From Schistosoma mansoni (taxonomy: Eukaryota > Platyhelminthes > Trematoda > Strigeidida > Schistosomatidae): 64,000 nucleotides of DNA. This document shows positions 47,957 through 59,057 of the stretch, piece by piece. Below the pieces are notes generated by a model. The model worked only from the letters and a program-made list of their open reading frames with translations, had not been told where the DNA came from and ran no database searches. Made by a program: the position numbers and the translations under genes. How positions within the stretch are numbered: position 1 is the first letter of the stretch; each line of letters starts with the position of its first letter. The DNA lies in assembly GCF_000237925.1 (NCBI RefSeq), contig NC_031496.1, positions 19,902,757 through 19,966,756 on the forward strand. Reading direction: 5' to 3'.

Positions 47957-50900
47957 GTATGTTTATACATATTTTCACTGTAGATATTTTATTATATCCT
48001 TGCCTTAGTTTACTTATTTGATGACATAACATTTTATATGAGAATAATCATGACTGTGTTGATAGTCATTAGTTTATTGTGCGGACATTTAGCTCTTTTT
48101 AACGTATGTTTCTTGTAAATTTGAATATCTAGTTAACAGAGTTTATAAAACTAAGTTAAACCACCAGATAACTGATTTCTTGATCATATCGTCATTTTTA
48201 TTATGAATTACCATAAAGTTCCATTGTGAAGTTATTTTTGCCTCGCATGGTCTATGAATTGAAGAGCGACCAGCACTTACACGTGTGTTCGAACTTAGAA
48301 CAGCAATATTCTATGTTTTGAATAACGAAGCGGAAATCAAAGAACACTTGGCTTCGTCATGTTCACAACACGTATCCGTTTGTTAAAAGACACTTATGTA
48401 TGCAGTGATGGTGGCAAATAGGAAAAGAACTTTTGTTTAGTAGTTTCTACCGACTATTTAGAACGTACTAATAACAGGTACACTATAATGTTATAGTGAA
48501 TAACTGATTGATTGAATTGAAGAAAATAATTATATTCGCGCCGCTCAATATTAGTACTTGAAAAAACAAATTACCATGAGGCGAATCAGGAACATCAGAA
48601 CTGTTACAAATGAAGAATTATCAACTATAAAAGACGACAATCATAATCTATAATACACTCACTATACGTATTGATTGTACACATACACTCACTACTAAAC
48701 GAAACACAATCACATGAGGGGAAATGTATAAATACGATCCGTTGGGATTCATCAAATGGATAAGAATAAAATAGAAGAAAAATCTTTGGGATGTGTTCAT
48801 CACTGAGAATGTTACTTATCTAAAAAGCGTGAATCACATAATATGTGTGACATGACATTATGTACTCATGATTTGTCAAAAATCATTTACCGCGACGAAA
48901 TATCTCCTACTTTGTGATTTCGCAGTCACTCAGACGAATGATACAAAAAGCAAGTCAACCACAGTACTATAAACATACCGACAATCACCGAAATTTCCAA
49001 ACAGTGTTTGACGATTAACCGTTTCATCAAGATAAAAATATTATTTATGATAAAATGGTTCCATCTACGGTTGTTTCAGTCGTAGAAAACGAACATGATA
49101 TTTTCAAAATAATATTCATCATCGTTCCTAAACAATGTGATAGCATAAAAGCACTTCATGAGAAGTTGAATTAATTTGAATTTATATACAGTCGAAAATG
49201 TGCTAAAATCAAAAACACAAGAAAAATCAATTGACAAGGATAAAGGAAAAATAAAACTAAACTTATATAGAAAAATTATGACAAAAATACATTCGCGATT
49301 GCAATCACATGGTTGTTTCTGTAAGTGATTGATAGAAAACGTAACTGACACACAACTTCATGCATGATGATGTGAATTCAAACGAAGTGTCTGTATCACC
49401 TCACTGTAAATACACTTATTATTTGTTTATACCTCATTCACACTTCCTCCATAGAACAAGGCTCTTTACCACTCACAAATGAATGTTCATCACAAGTTGA
49501 GGAAGAAACGGAAACAGGTGAGCGCGTGAAATGGGTTTTTGAGAGCTTCAGTTTTAATATTTACACTTTGATTATCCGAGTGGATGACAAATGATTCGAC
49601 GAACACTGACATGTCCGTCATTGTGATGCTTCCATCTTTCCATGTGTCACTTATCGACATTATTTCCTGTCAACAATGATGGTTTGGTGATGGTTGTAAG
49701 TGACGTGATGAATTTCACAATATTATGGTCGGTTTGACTGTAGCTTTCGATGATATGTAACTCTCATGTTGTCATTGAAAGCGATGTTGATTGTTTGTCT
49801 GTTTCGGGGGGTCTCGAATGTAATTTGTTGCGTGTGTTAGTGATGTACCTTAGTAGGTACTGACTGTCTTCTCTGTTGTCTGTATTCACACTTGTGTTGA
49901 ATCAGCCGTTATTAATTTGTCCATCAGATTCACATATGAACTGCGTCACAGATAACTTCCAGTTGCTCCTCTCACTCTCAAATGCTCTAGCATTGTTCGA
50001 AAAGCCGTCATTCTCAGATATTTTGCCTCCACTTCCTTCCATTAATACACATTAAACAGCGAAATGTTGACGCACTTCAAATCAACACTCCCACCATATT
50101 TTCTCCCAGTCTACCGAATCAGACATGATGTGGCACATTCATTTCTGGTCTTGATAGAGTGAACTATGTTATGCGACACGGCAGTTTCTTCACTCGTGTC
50201 TTCGATTTCGCATTATCAAACTTGTTCAGCAGAAGTGATGAAAAACAGATGATTCAGCTGAACTGTTATTATCAGTAATTAGCAGTTGTTGATCATTCTA
50301 ATTTGAGGTGTTCTTTCGACCTCTCAGAGATGCTGGTATATTCGGTGCACGCAGTGCTCATGTTTAACTCGGTAAATATAAACTGGCACGAATGACTTGG
50401 CATTCAACGAAATATTTATCAATGTTGCTCTGTTCACGGTACCTTCTGATCATTGTAAACTCACACGGTTTCTAAAAGCGTGCTTCAGATGACTCGTTTC
50501 ACTCGATTTACAACAAGCCTCACTCTTCAATTACATTCGTAATTGGCTTCACATGGTTGTTTCTGTAAGTGATTGATAGAAAACGTAACTGACACACAAC
50601 TTCATGCATGATGATGTGAATCCAAACGAAGTGTTTGTATCTCATCACCCTTAATTCAATCTTCTTTATTTGAATTTTCATGCTATATTGCTACGCGTTT
50701 TCAGAAATTTCTTGAATCTATTTTTCATTCCAATTTTAGCCTCTTCCGTATTTTTTTCCTGCTATTTCTTATTTATTTTCGCGTGTTACTTATTCTTATT
50801 TATTTAGTGTTCTCCCTTCTTCTTCAGATTTTTTTTGCGCTCGCCCTTTTTTCATCTTTTTCTTTTCAAGGAATTTAATGTTTTCTCCTTATCTTTCTCT

Positions 50901-53290
50901 TCACTATTCTTTACTCCTGATTGTTTGGAATTATTTTTCTGTGAATTTTGTTTTTACATTTCTCTTTTTCTTAGGATCTTTCTTTCGCATTCTTTATACG
51001 TTTCAGTTCTGTGTTTCTTCCTCTTCTTTTATGTATTTGTCTTGTATTTACCAAACCAATATTTAGATTTTGAGAGATTCAGTCGATGATTTTACACTAC
51101 ATTACTAAATTCACTCAACTTTACTCATCCACAATGACTTTGATTGACTATTACTTTATCTTCGCCAGCGTGATAAGAAAGACGTCACACACTAGCTTAA
51201 TCTGAATGAAATTTGTTGTATCTTCTCTCACTTACAGCGAAACCGCGCTTCGATGTTAGTTGTCCAAATAATGCAACTGTCATTTGTATCGACAAAACCT
51301 GTGATAGCTTCGAGAAACAGTCATGTGTCATACACTCTCCAAATGACTATCTGGATAATTCATCAGTTACAACAGACGATATCATTGTAAAAATGTGTGT
51401 CTCATTTCTTTTTTCTATTGTTTACATTTGTCTAAACCGGATCTAGTTACAATGCGTCAATGCATGATAATTAACAGTATTTGAATTACAGTACAAACTA
51501 GGAATCTCAAAAGTGACGCAATTTAGCCAAGAAGTACTAGATGAGCACGAACGGATGTATTGTATTGGAATTCGAAATAAAGCAGTTATCAAGTGCAAGG
51601 GAATCGTTAATTCATACAAATACCACATAAAGTCGATGTACTTTGTGCGTGATTTGATTGGAACCCATGCTTTGTATTTATACATAAATGATGGTTGTTG
51701 TTCAAAACTCGTTATTTGATAAGCAATATATACATGAGATTACACACCCGGGTACATTTACTAATATTTAAAAATAAAGGCTATTTCTGATCAATACTTC
51801 ACCATAGAAGTTTGTGTTGAATACAACAAATAAGCATCGTGAAACCTAAGTAACTAGTTTTCACGAGTCCAAAATAGATGCTGTCATGACCACGTTTTCA
51901 CATGCTGTTCATCAACTCGTGTCCTGAGCTCTTATTAGAAAGAATTTAGGAAAAGTACATCCAAACATTTTCGAACAAGTTTGTTGAAATAAAACAGTAC
52001 GCTTGAATGAATATAATGCCTATAAAGTTAGTGTTAATATTCGGAACATAATTTACGGTTTTCATAATGTGGTGTAGCACATTGAATCAATGTCAATCAT
52101 CTCCATCCAGATTATTATGTATCTAATATTTCACTCTGGGTTTCATGTACAACTAACACTTCATGCACAAATGCGATCGGAGTCAAGCTCAAAAATTCAT
52201 CCAAGCACGTCATCGTTTTCGTTCTGTTTATTATTCTGAATATTGTTAATTTCATTAAAAAAAGGATAGTTAGAAGTCGTCTTTAAAGTAACTAAAAACA
52301 GAATGTAAGGACCGGTTGTCTGCACGTTCATTGAAGACAGAATACTGAAGACCATACAATGACTGAATTGTACCAGATAATTTGATGCTTTCTTATGTTG
52401 TTACGTATTGTTAGTCAAAATTTGGGAATTCCAAGAACTATGTATTCTGCCTAGTCTTATCGGTTTGATCAGGCCTCGAGAAACACTGTTTCTCAACTGG
52501 TTTACAAAGCACTTTGATAATAGAGTCTCTATTCTTGAAAATGTGTGTTCAATTACGTGAGCAGTCTCAATGAAATTATTATCTGTGACATATAGTGATT
52601 CTTCGAAATAACTACATGGAGATCTGCGTGAGAAAAAGGATGTATCTCAAACATCGAATGGAGTGTTAGAAAACGACAAGTACTGGTCAATACAACAACA
52701 TTAGTATAATGAGTAACTCAGGGTCGAGTGCTTGGATTTCACCCAATGAATTCAGCATTCTCTTTTACACTCATAGATGTGAAGACTGATATGTGAAATA
52801 GAACCACACTAATGGTCTAATCGAATGTCTTAACCATAACTTAGTGGAGCACTTTACAGCAAACCATCAGGTAATACCATGAATAAAAGTCGTGTCATTG
52901 AGAATAAGTAATAAATAGATAACGGTCTCTAGAATCCCTTTGACATCACCATTTTATGGGTTTCTTTTGCTTTGATTAAAACGTGCAGAATATGCGAATG
53001 TACCGAGTATTAAAGCAGCCAAAAATTTCTACGAAACATGCACGAATGTCGCTTCGATGGACGGTCCGTTGATAAAGACGGAAGTTGGTGAAATGATAGA
53101 AGCAAATTTCAACGGATGGTTGATGTCAGCAAATCACTTACATACCCTCAAATCCATAAACGATTTTATTGAGATTGGAAAGTTCAATCTGACCGCTTTA
53201 CTTTTACCGCTGATAGTTCAAAGTGAAGGGACAACTTTCTTTTATTTAAGCATTCTTCTTTATCTAGGAAATTTTGATGCATTCATTTAT
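47833..53290 (+). CDS. M13 (neprilysin-like) family protein, N-terminal part, possibly a non-peptidase homologue or broken gene
   Basis: Exons proposed: 47833-47956, 49455-49517, 51238-51386, 51492 onward (end uncertain) and 52989-53290. The N-terminus MALSESSRRERFLVFLL has a basic cytoplasmic head and one membrane span (about residues 12-33), a type II topology. A cysteine-rich ectodomain follows (six cysteines in exons 2-3), with likely glycosylation sites such as NNAT and DNSS. Exon 5 reads SIKAAKNFYETCTN, which resembles the M13 block K-A--YY-SCM before the conserved tryptophan (here FNGW). The usual PC-DFY--CG-W block and the zinc-binding HExxH and ExxxD motifs are not visible anywhere downstream. 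Schistosomes are known to carry M13 non-peptidase homologues. Family assignment rests on one block, so other membrane proteins remain possible. Confidence 0.5.
49289..49406 (+). repeat. 118 bp direct repeat, left copy
   Basis: Contains CACATGGTTGTTTCTGTAAG and ACGTAACTGACACACAACTT; matches 50532-50649 with only a handful of changes. Confidence 0.93.
49455..49517 (+). CDS. M13-like gene exon 2
   Basis: 63 nt between ctccatag and ACAG|GTGAGC, phase 1 in and out, reading EQGSLPLTNECSSQVEEET. Lies between the two 118 bp direct repeats. Confidence 0.65.
50532..50649 (+). repeat. 118 bp direct repeat, right copy
   Basis: Second copy 1,243 bp downstream in the same orientation; the interval between the two includes exon 2 of the M13-like gene. 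Confidence 0.93.
50640..51060 (+). other. Pyrimidine-rich intronic tract
   Basis: About 420 bp made up very largely of T and C on the plus strand (TTCTTCTTCAG, CTCGCCCTTTTTTCATC and similar). Lies in intron 2 of the M13-like gene, just ahead of exon 3. Confidence 0.75.
51238..51386 (+). CDS. M13-like gene exon 3: cysteine-rich
   Basis: Acceptor cacttacag, phase 1 in. Reads KPRFDVSCPNNATVICIDKT then CDSFEKQSC, with likely donor ATT|GTAAAA. Five closely spaced cysteines suggest a disulphide-bonded extracellular segment. Confidence 0.65.
51492..51660 (+). CDS. M13-like gene exon 4, end uncertain
   Basis: After acceptor attacag, phase 0, the frame reads YKLGISKVTQFSQEVLDEHE and stays open to 51719. 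No donor gives the phase needed by exon 5 with good consensus; C|GTGATT at about 51648 is the best. Not recognised on its own. Confidence 0.4.
52989..53290 (+). CDS. M13-like gene exon 5
   Basis: Acceptor acgtgcag, donor TAT|GTAAGA, 302 nt. YANVPSIKAAKNFYETCTN then VGEMIEANFNGW fit the M13 N-terminal lobe. It ends with a hydrophobic FYLSILLYLGNFDAFIY. Confidence 0.6.
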
Positions 53291-53389
53291 GTAAGATTTC
53301 AAACAATACATGTTTTGGTTATTTTCATGCACCATGAAGTTCTAAATACATAGTTTAGATACTCTGTTCTACTTAGAAAGCTTGGTTGG

Positions 53390-53640
53390 AGGAAATTGCA
53401 GGTGTCAAAACCTTGAGGACACCACGATGCTTAGGTGTTGAGCCGTGTGTCAAAAGACTGATATCTAATGCATCAAGAAGTGGTTGTGGAGCTGTAGATT
53501 ATATGAGATTGGAATATCATGCAAGTACGACAACATGTTCGATCCTGAGCAAATCTGGAACAACTCCCACAAATCTTGTTCGTGTTCTACACCTTGAGCT
53601 TCAAGCCTCAGCACTGTCAGTGAAATTGATGTGACAAACA
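53390..53640 (+). repeat. Diverged dispersed repeat, copy 2 (longer)
   Basis: The right half (53495-53635) matches 46083-46230. The left half (GGAGGAAATTGCAGGTGTCA onward) has no second copy here. An 82-codon open frame runs through it but has no recognisable domain. Confidence 0.5.
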
Positions 53641-53715
53641 GTGAGAGAAATAAGGCTGAAACATATGACTGAAATCTACTTTTGAACTGACGTAACGGAA
53701 AGATGCAGGTTGTAT

Positions 53716-54290
53716 GTAAATAAAGATAATAACGCCGATAAACTTCGATGGCATCGTACTGGTCAGTCTGTTGTGCTTCACGAAGCTAAGAAGTTTAAGC
53801 AACCAGAAATCCCTCAATGGCTCATTGTTCGTTTACTGGATATGTCAAAGGGTCAACATACCGGATGTGACATATTTGTATTGAACTGTCATGTCGATGG
53901 TGCATTAGCTGTAATATTTACTAGTAGTTGTCGTTTAACGTATCCATTTTCGTTTAGTTTTATTCAACTTGCTATTTGTATCGAATTTATATCAAGCAAT
54001 TTATGGAAACAATGATAATGTGCAACACGTTTAGGCTATGATCTACAAATTGATTTGTCATTATTACATTTATTCGGTGAAGAATTACGATATTTTATTC
54101 AATAGCTACAATATTATATTGGTTTTGAGGTTTTAAAATGTGTCTGAGTGAATCTAGTTAAGCGAGTATATTCTACTGAAGATGTTGGTGACGTTATTAG
54201 AGCTCCGCAAGCAGTCTTATCAAATGTATTTACAAGATGCCCACTAGATGATGAATCATGTCAACTTCGTGGTTAGTTACGAGCGATATT
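53716..54290 (+). pseudogene. Unrecognised coding-like remnant
   Basis: An open frame to 54015 reads NADKLRWHRTGQSVVLHEAK then PQWLIVRLLDMSKGQHTGC, well-mixed residues unlike random AT-rich translation. Further on, in broken frames, LHLFGEELRYFI and VGDVIRAPQAVLSNVFTRC look coding too. Stops separate the pieces, so it is a degenerate gene or a gene with unplaced introns. I do not recognise the protein. It ends just before the left arm of the inverted duplication. Confidence 0.45.
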
Positions 54291-54479
54291 TAATTCAATC
54301 CAACACTATACTGAGTTACAATGAAATATAATAAAACTGGTATATATGAGAAAGGTGAACGCGGAAATTATGCACCAGAAACGTGCGTTAGGTTTGCTAT
54401 TTAGAAGGAGCGGACGATTGAAAAATAGAATGTGGATAAGTTTCTAGAGTGAAGCGTTGTTACAAAAAAGTACACAGTT

Positions 54480-57410
54480 GCGGATGTACCAATGTTAATC
54501 AAAACAGCTTGGATAACATGTCGTCATACTATTCCGTTCAAATTTCTCCTGTCAAAATAACAATTTTTATTTGGTTTCTGCTTTCACAATTATTCCTATC
54601 ACTCACAGTTTTATTTCTTTAAACATTTATCGATGAATGGTACAGAGTAAGGTGGTGAAACACTATAGCTCCAAGAGACTTAAACCAAATTTTTATGTTC
54701 ATTAGTAATAATAAAATTATTTGGTGGAACTTAATGGTGTTTTAACTGCTATGTGTATCTCATAATTAAGATTAAGCATTCATTTAAAGAGTATAAATGA
54801 TGAAATAAATTTATTGAGCATAAAAACAAGTCAACAGTTTAACAACCAACTTGATTGATTTCTTGTTGAAGTTTATAGGGTTATGACGTTTCAGGTGTAA
54901 ATTACTCAGAAATTTGTTTCAAAATGTTTTTATGGAAGCAAAGTTATTTTGCTAAGAATTTTTTATTGTTACGGATCCCAGTTGTTTGGGAGCGTATGAC
55001 AACATAATAAGGTAAGTCAGATAGTCAATGAAAACCGAAAACGTGAAATACTGTTTATTTCAAATTTGTCACATTTTGACGTTCTGAATCCTTAATTCTC
55101 CTCGTCTTCCATGAACGATTTATTTTTACTCAAATACAGTGATATCTGGAGAAAACCAAGTCAGAGGCAAACAAGAACAATAGCCTATGATGTGGAAAAA
55201 CAGTTAGTCTGTATCATTTATGAAATTCACAGAACTGTAATCACTCTATTCCATTTGAACAGCTTAATCTTATTGCTTTCTAAGGAGTGAAGTAATGTGT
55301 AATTTTATAGTATAAAAAGAATCGAAGATATTTACTGTAACAAGTTTTAAACTAGTAAAAGCCATCTATCCTGATTGATATGATGGGTTAAAAAGGCAAA
55401 ATTACATTTTCTTTTAACTCATTGTAATTCTTGCTGAACATTACTTTTACTTTTAGTTCAGTATGATGATCATTCAGTATAGCATTGTTTTTTCTGTTTT
55501 AGCGTGCTGTTTTATTCAGCATAACGTTGATTTACTTCAGTGTGATGTTTATTCAAAACACAATATTATTGCATTAAATTAACGTAAACTGTATTCAGCA
55601 TGGTATGCAATGTGCGACCTCGCTATAATTTTGCATATAAGACTTTTTACTAATTAATGATCAAATGTGTTTACAAATCATTGTATAAATGAGTGCATTC
55701 TCAACTCAAGTCGTTCTCATGTTCTTGGGGTTTATAAATCTTCACTTGTACCAGTCTTTGTGTTCTTACTTTGGGTTGTGGGAATTGCAGTGGTTCCTTG
55801 CTCCAACTACGTCTAATAAACAACTTGGATATAACCCTGAAACGAGCCTTAGTATTCTACTCTTTATAATTTCTTGGTGAAACTCGGTCTGTTCCTAATA
55901 ATCACGTCTGAATATGTCATCAGATGAAATAATTCGAGGGTCTCAAGTGTAGCTTCATGGGCTGCTTTGTAATGCTCAGTTTGACGTTGATTATTTACCA
56001 TTTATTTGATGAGTAACGTACCGTCATACTATTTCGAGCAAATAATTTGTGTATATATAACAGCTTAAACTCTCTGATAAAAATATATTTTGTTAGTATG
56101 CTTACTAGTGGTTCTATCTTTTGAGATCTGGCCGGTTGTAATTACCAAATCATCAGTTTGGCTATCTCATTCCGTCTATCATTTTACCAGTCAGTCATGT
56201 CATTATCATGTACATGAATCACCATTTATCATGAAATAACTTTACTCAAAAATGACAGAGTAGAATTACTTGGACAAACTGTAGCGTATCATGATTTTTA
56301 TAAGGGCGAAATGGTCCCGAGTTAAAACACAATCCATCTGCATATAGAGTTAGTGGAATCGGTGATTGATTTTGTAAGCAAACTATATTAGATGAATTTG
56401 ATTGTGAAATAAATTCTTTCTCATTGTGCGCGTCGTTGTTCCAATTACTCAATAAATGAATTTGTTGAATTAGGCGACCGAGGGTCGTTTCATTGAGTTC
56501 TTATTAGTAATAAACAAATAGCAATATTATTGTCATTAGATCTATAAACAAAGCCAAGGCCTACTTAGACCAGTTTCATTTCTTGGACTGGTTACATGAT
56601 CAGTTGATTGTCTCCCTATCCACATGAGACCATGGTCTTGAAAAAATTCCTTCATTTCAAAAATCTATGGATTGAAATAATATATGTATTTATTCATTTC
56701 ATTGCTTGCTTGTTCCTGTAACTCTTCGCAACGTCTCTGAAGCCTTTCAATATTTTTCTGATCTATTGATCCAATATTATCTTCTCTCATGTCAGCATGG
56801 ATCATTTTGAGTTTACTTTCCAGCAGTTTGATTTGTGAAGTTTGCCTTTTAATCACTGATTTCTGCAAAAAAAACTTGTAACAGATTTCCGGATTATGAA
56901 CAGAATCAAATGTGTGCCGAGTGAAATTCTGGAATGCAGGTTCTCATAGAACGTTTCTCCCTGAATTCCTTTATTTAAATCATCTAAGGTTTACTCATTC
57001 CAACATTTCAAACCATTTATTAGAGTCACAAAAAGCAAGAGGATAAAAATATTGGAGCTGTATGCATGTATATTATTCTGGTAACTGATTTATATGATGT
57101 AAGGCCATAAAGTTTCTTGTTAATTTGCTGTCGCTTAATAAAAATTCGTTATATCAAAGAACATTGAATTCCACGAACTGATACCTTAGCGAAACTAAGG
57201 TTGAAACTAATGAAACTGTAAGACGTTTGACCGTTGCTTAGGGTACTCACGGCCTTTTAAGCCAAACAAGATATCAACTCTTACTCTAATATTTAGTACT
57301 TATATGAAAATGTGTGAGAATTAAATCAATTATGAGCAAATAGCTAAAAAGAAGTGGGTCGCGCAACTATTTATAACAAATAAGAACCAATCATGATAAA
57401 AAACGCAAAT
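54480..57410 (-). repeat. Left arm of a ~2.93 kb inverted duplication
   Basis: Reverse complement of 59289-62220. Positions pair so that the two coordinates sum to about 116,700 along almost the whole length, with only 1-2 bases of drift at the ends, so indels are few. Differences are scattered single changes, e.g. around 55020-55170. The arm carries inverted copies of UBXN11 exons 2-4. Confidence 0.95.
56270..56862 (-). pseudogene. Inverted duplicate of UBXN11 exons 2-4
   Basis: Exon copies at 56710-56862, 56565-56664 and 56270-56499 on the minus strand read the same protein as the right arm (KSVIKRQTSQIKLLESKLKM, EMKEFFQDHGLMWIG, SPIPLTLYADGLCFNSGPF). Exon 1 and exon 5 copies are missing, so it is a partial duplicate with no start or SEP domain. 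Reading frames and splice sites are still intact, which indicates a very recent origin. Confidence 0.9.
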
Positions 57411-58724
57411 GACTTGAAGTATCTTCTAGGCGTTGAGTATAAAGAACGGCCAATAGTCATAAGACACGCTGATTAAATGCTTGGAATAAGAAATATGGTT
57501 GCTCAGGTTAACATAAACCAATATTCCATCATCCCGTTTTCTATGGTAAGTTAACGTAAATAATTTGAGGTGTCTCAATCTGTCTTCATAAGATAGTTTC
57601 GATAGACCTTCCAACATCTAAGTCCCGCGGCGTTGGACTCGTTCCAGTATATCCGCCCCATGTTTGAAACAAGGACTCGCTGCTTGTATCTCATATTTCA
57701 AATGTGGTCACACGAAAGTCGGGTATAATAATCTATACATTTCCTCATCCTAATACTGGGAAGATCCACGAATAGATCGTAATACTCAATAGCCTTTCGC
57801 AGCAGCAGCAGCAGCCTTACAGTAACTGGTAGTTTTGAGATCATTTCTCAGTATAACTCCTATATCTTCATAGTTTTTTACTTTGGGTGACACAAATCCA
57901 CATATTGTGTAGTAATACGAATCATCATAGTTATTTAATCGCATCACAACACTTGTTAGAAATCACTTCTAGTGACCACTTGTCCATCCATACTACCAAT
58001 AAGTTGAGATCATCCTGTAATACCATTTTATCCGACATGCTGTGTATGGGTCTCCAAACCTTTATGTCATCGGCGAAGAGTAGAACGGATGATTTGGCTA
58101 CTGTTGGTTATTCATCTAAATAAAGTAAAAAGAGAAGAGGATCGAGGATTGTGCCTTGGGGAACTCCACATTTTTAAGGCCCCCACTATGAGAGAGCTCC
58201 GTTTACTCTTACCCATTGTCTCCTGTCATGGAGAAAGTCAATTATCCAGTCTATGGTCGTAAAATGAAAATCAAAAGTTTCCAGTTTTTATTTAAGACCA
58301 GAATGGAAGACCTTATCAAAGGCTTCACTTAGATCTATGAAAAACACAACTACAGGAATATTTCGATCTTTCGCCTAAGCCCAGTCTTCTTTTGCAATGA
58401 GAAGATTTCTCAAACATGATAGGCCTTTCCGAAAACCATTTTGTTTCCTGGATAAAAGATTATGTCCTTCCACATAGTTTGTAACAGCCATCCGAACAGT
58501 TTTTTCCATTAGTTTTACAACTGCACCAGTTAAGCTAACGAGTCGATAGTTACTAACTAAATCTTTACTCCCAGCCTCATACACCGGACTAAGTATCACG
58601 TCATTCCAGTCTCTCAGCAATCTGGACTGCCGCAAAGACATATCAGACAGTATCGCTAAAGGTTCAGTAGTTAAATCTGATAAGGCTTTAATAATCCTAG
58701 GATGAGGACTGAGCAGGCGTAGTC
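57411..58724. other. Spacer of the inverted duplication, LINE-filled part
   Basis: Nearly all of this stretch is the antisense CR1-like LINE. For about 25 bp beyond 57410 the sequence still looks weakly like the right-arm flank (AGTA--T-CT-GGCG-TG in both), so the breakpoint is slightly fuzzy. Confidence 0.6.
57425..58715 (-). mobile_element. CR1-clade LINE fragment, reverse transcriptase
   Basis: Minus-strand frames read in order: LSPHPRIIKALSDLTTEPL, SPVYEAGSKDLVSNYRLVSL, NGFRKGLSCLRNLLIAKEDW, DLSEAFDKV, CGVPQGTILDPLLFLLY, LLFADDIKVWRPIHSMSDKM, a KAAAAKGY-type region (the GCA/CAG run at 57799-57816) and GLSKLSYEDRLRHLKLFTL. These are RT domains with FADD at the catalytic site and the CR1-type C-terminal end. 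Several stops break it. It is 5'-truncated, ending about 10 bp upstream of the UBXN11 start codon. Confidence 0.87.
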
Positions 58725-59057
58725 ATGACAATGACGCGTCAAGGTTGCGAGCGTGAAACAAAGTTTCGAGTTTCTAAACACGTTGAAGGAAAAGTTACGT
58801 TATTCTGTCCAAGCACTTCCAACAGATCTCCATCTTGTGAAGTCCCATATTCTGACGATAATCTTTATGATGAAATCATCTCAGAAATAACTATTCGAAG
58901 ATTCACCGATAGTCTAAAGACAATGGATAATGGTGAGAGTGAAGTAAAATTCGAAACTGTGCTGAATCAACGAGCGCCTAATTTTACTAACGACCCAGAA
59001 CTACTTTCCTCACTTTTGAAAAAGAATGAGGCCTTGTTAAAGGAAAATACTGACTAT
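58725..59057 (+). CDS. UBXN11: UBXN11 exon 1
   Basis: 111 codons from the ATG at 58725 (a second ATG follows two codons later) to NTDY with donor TAT|GTAAGT. The sequence just upstream is the end of an antisense LINE, with CAGGCGTAG about 5 bp before the ATG. It is therefore open whether this is the true first exon or an internal exon whose acceptor is that TAG. Confidence 0.78.

Larger units (their letters stand above)
47957..51237. other. Introns 1-2 of the M13-like gene
   Basis: AT-rich apart from exon 2. Holds the 118 bp direct repeats (49289-49406, 50532-50649) and a pyrimidine-rich tract (50640-51060). 49500-50530 is less AT-rich than the flanks and unclassified. Confidence 0.6.

Noticed and set aside
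50835-51089. 84-codon frame rich in Phe/Leu/Ser as a membrane protein
   Set aside because: It is translation of the pyrimidine-rich tract and overlaps another equally open frame.
55689-55880. 63-codon open frame, repeated at 60820-61011 on the other strand
   Set aside because: It exists twice only because it lies in both arms of the inverted duplication, and it is antisense to UBXN11 intron 4. No domain.
57799-57816. CAG/GCA triplet run resembling a microsatellite
   Set aside because: It falls where CR1-like LINE proteins have an alanine run (KAAAAKGY), so it is part of the LINE.
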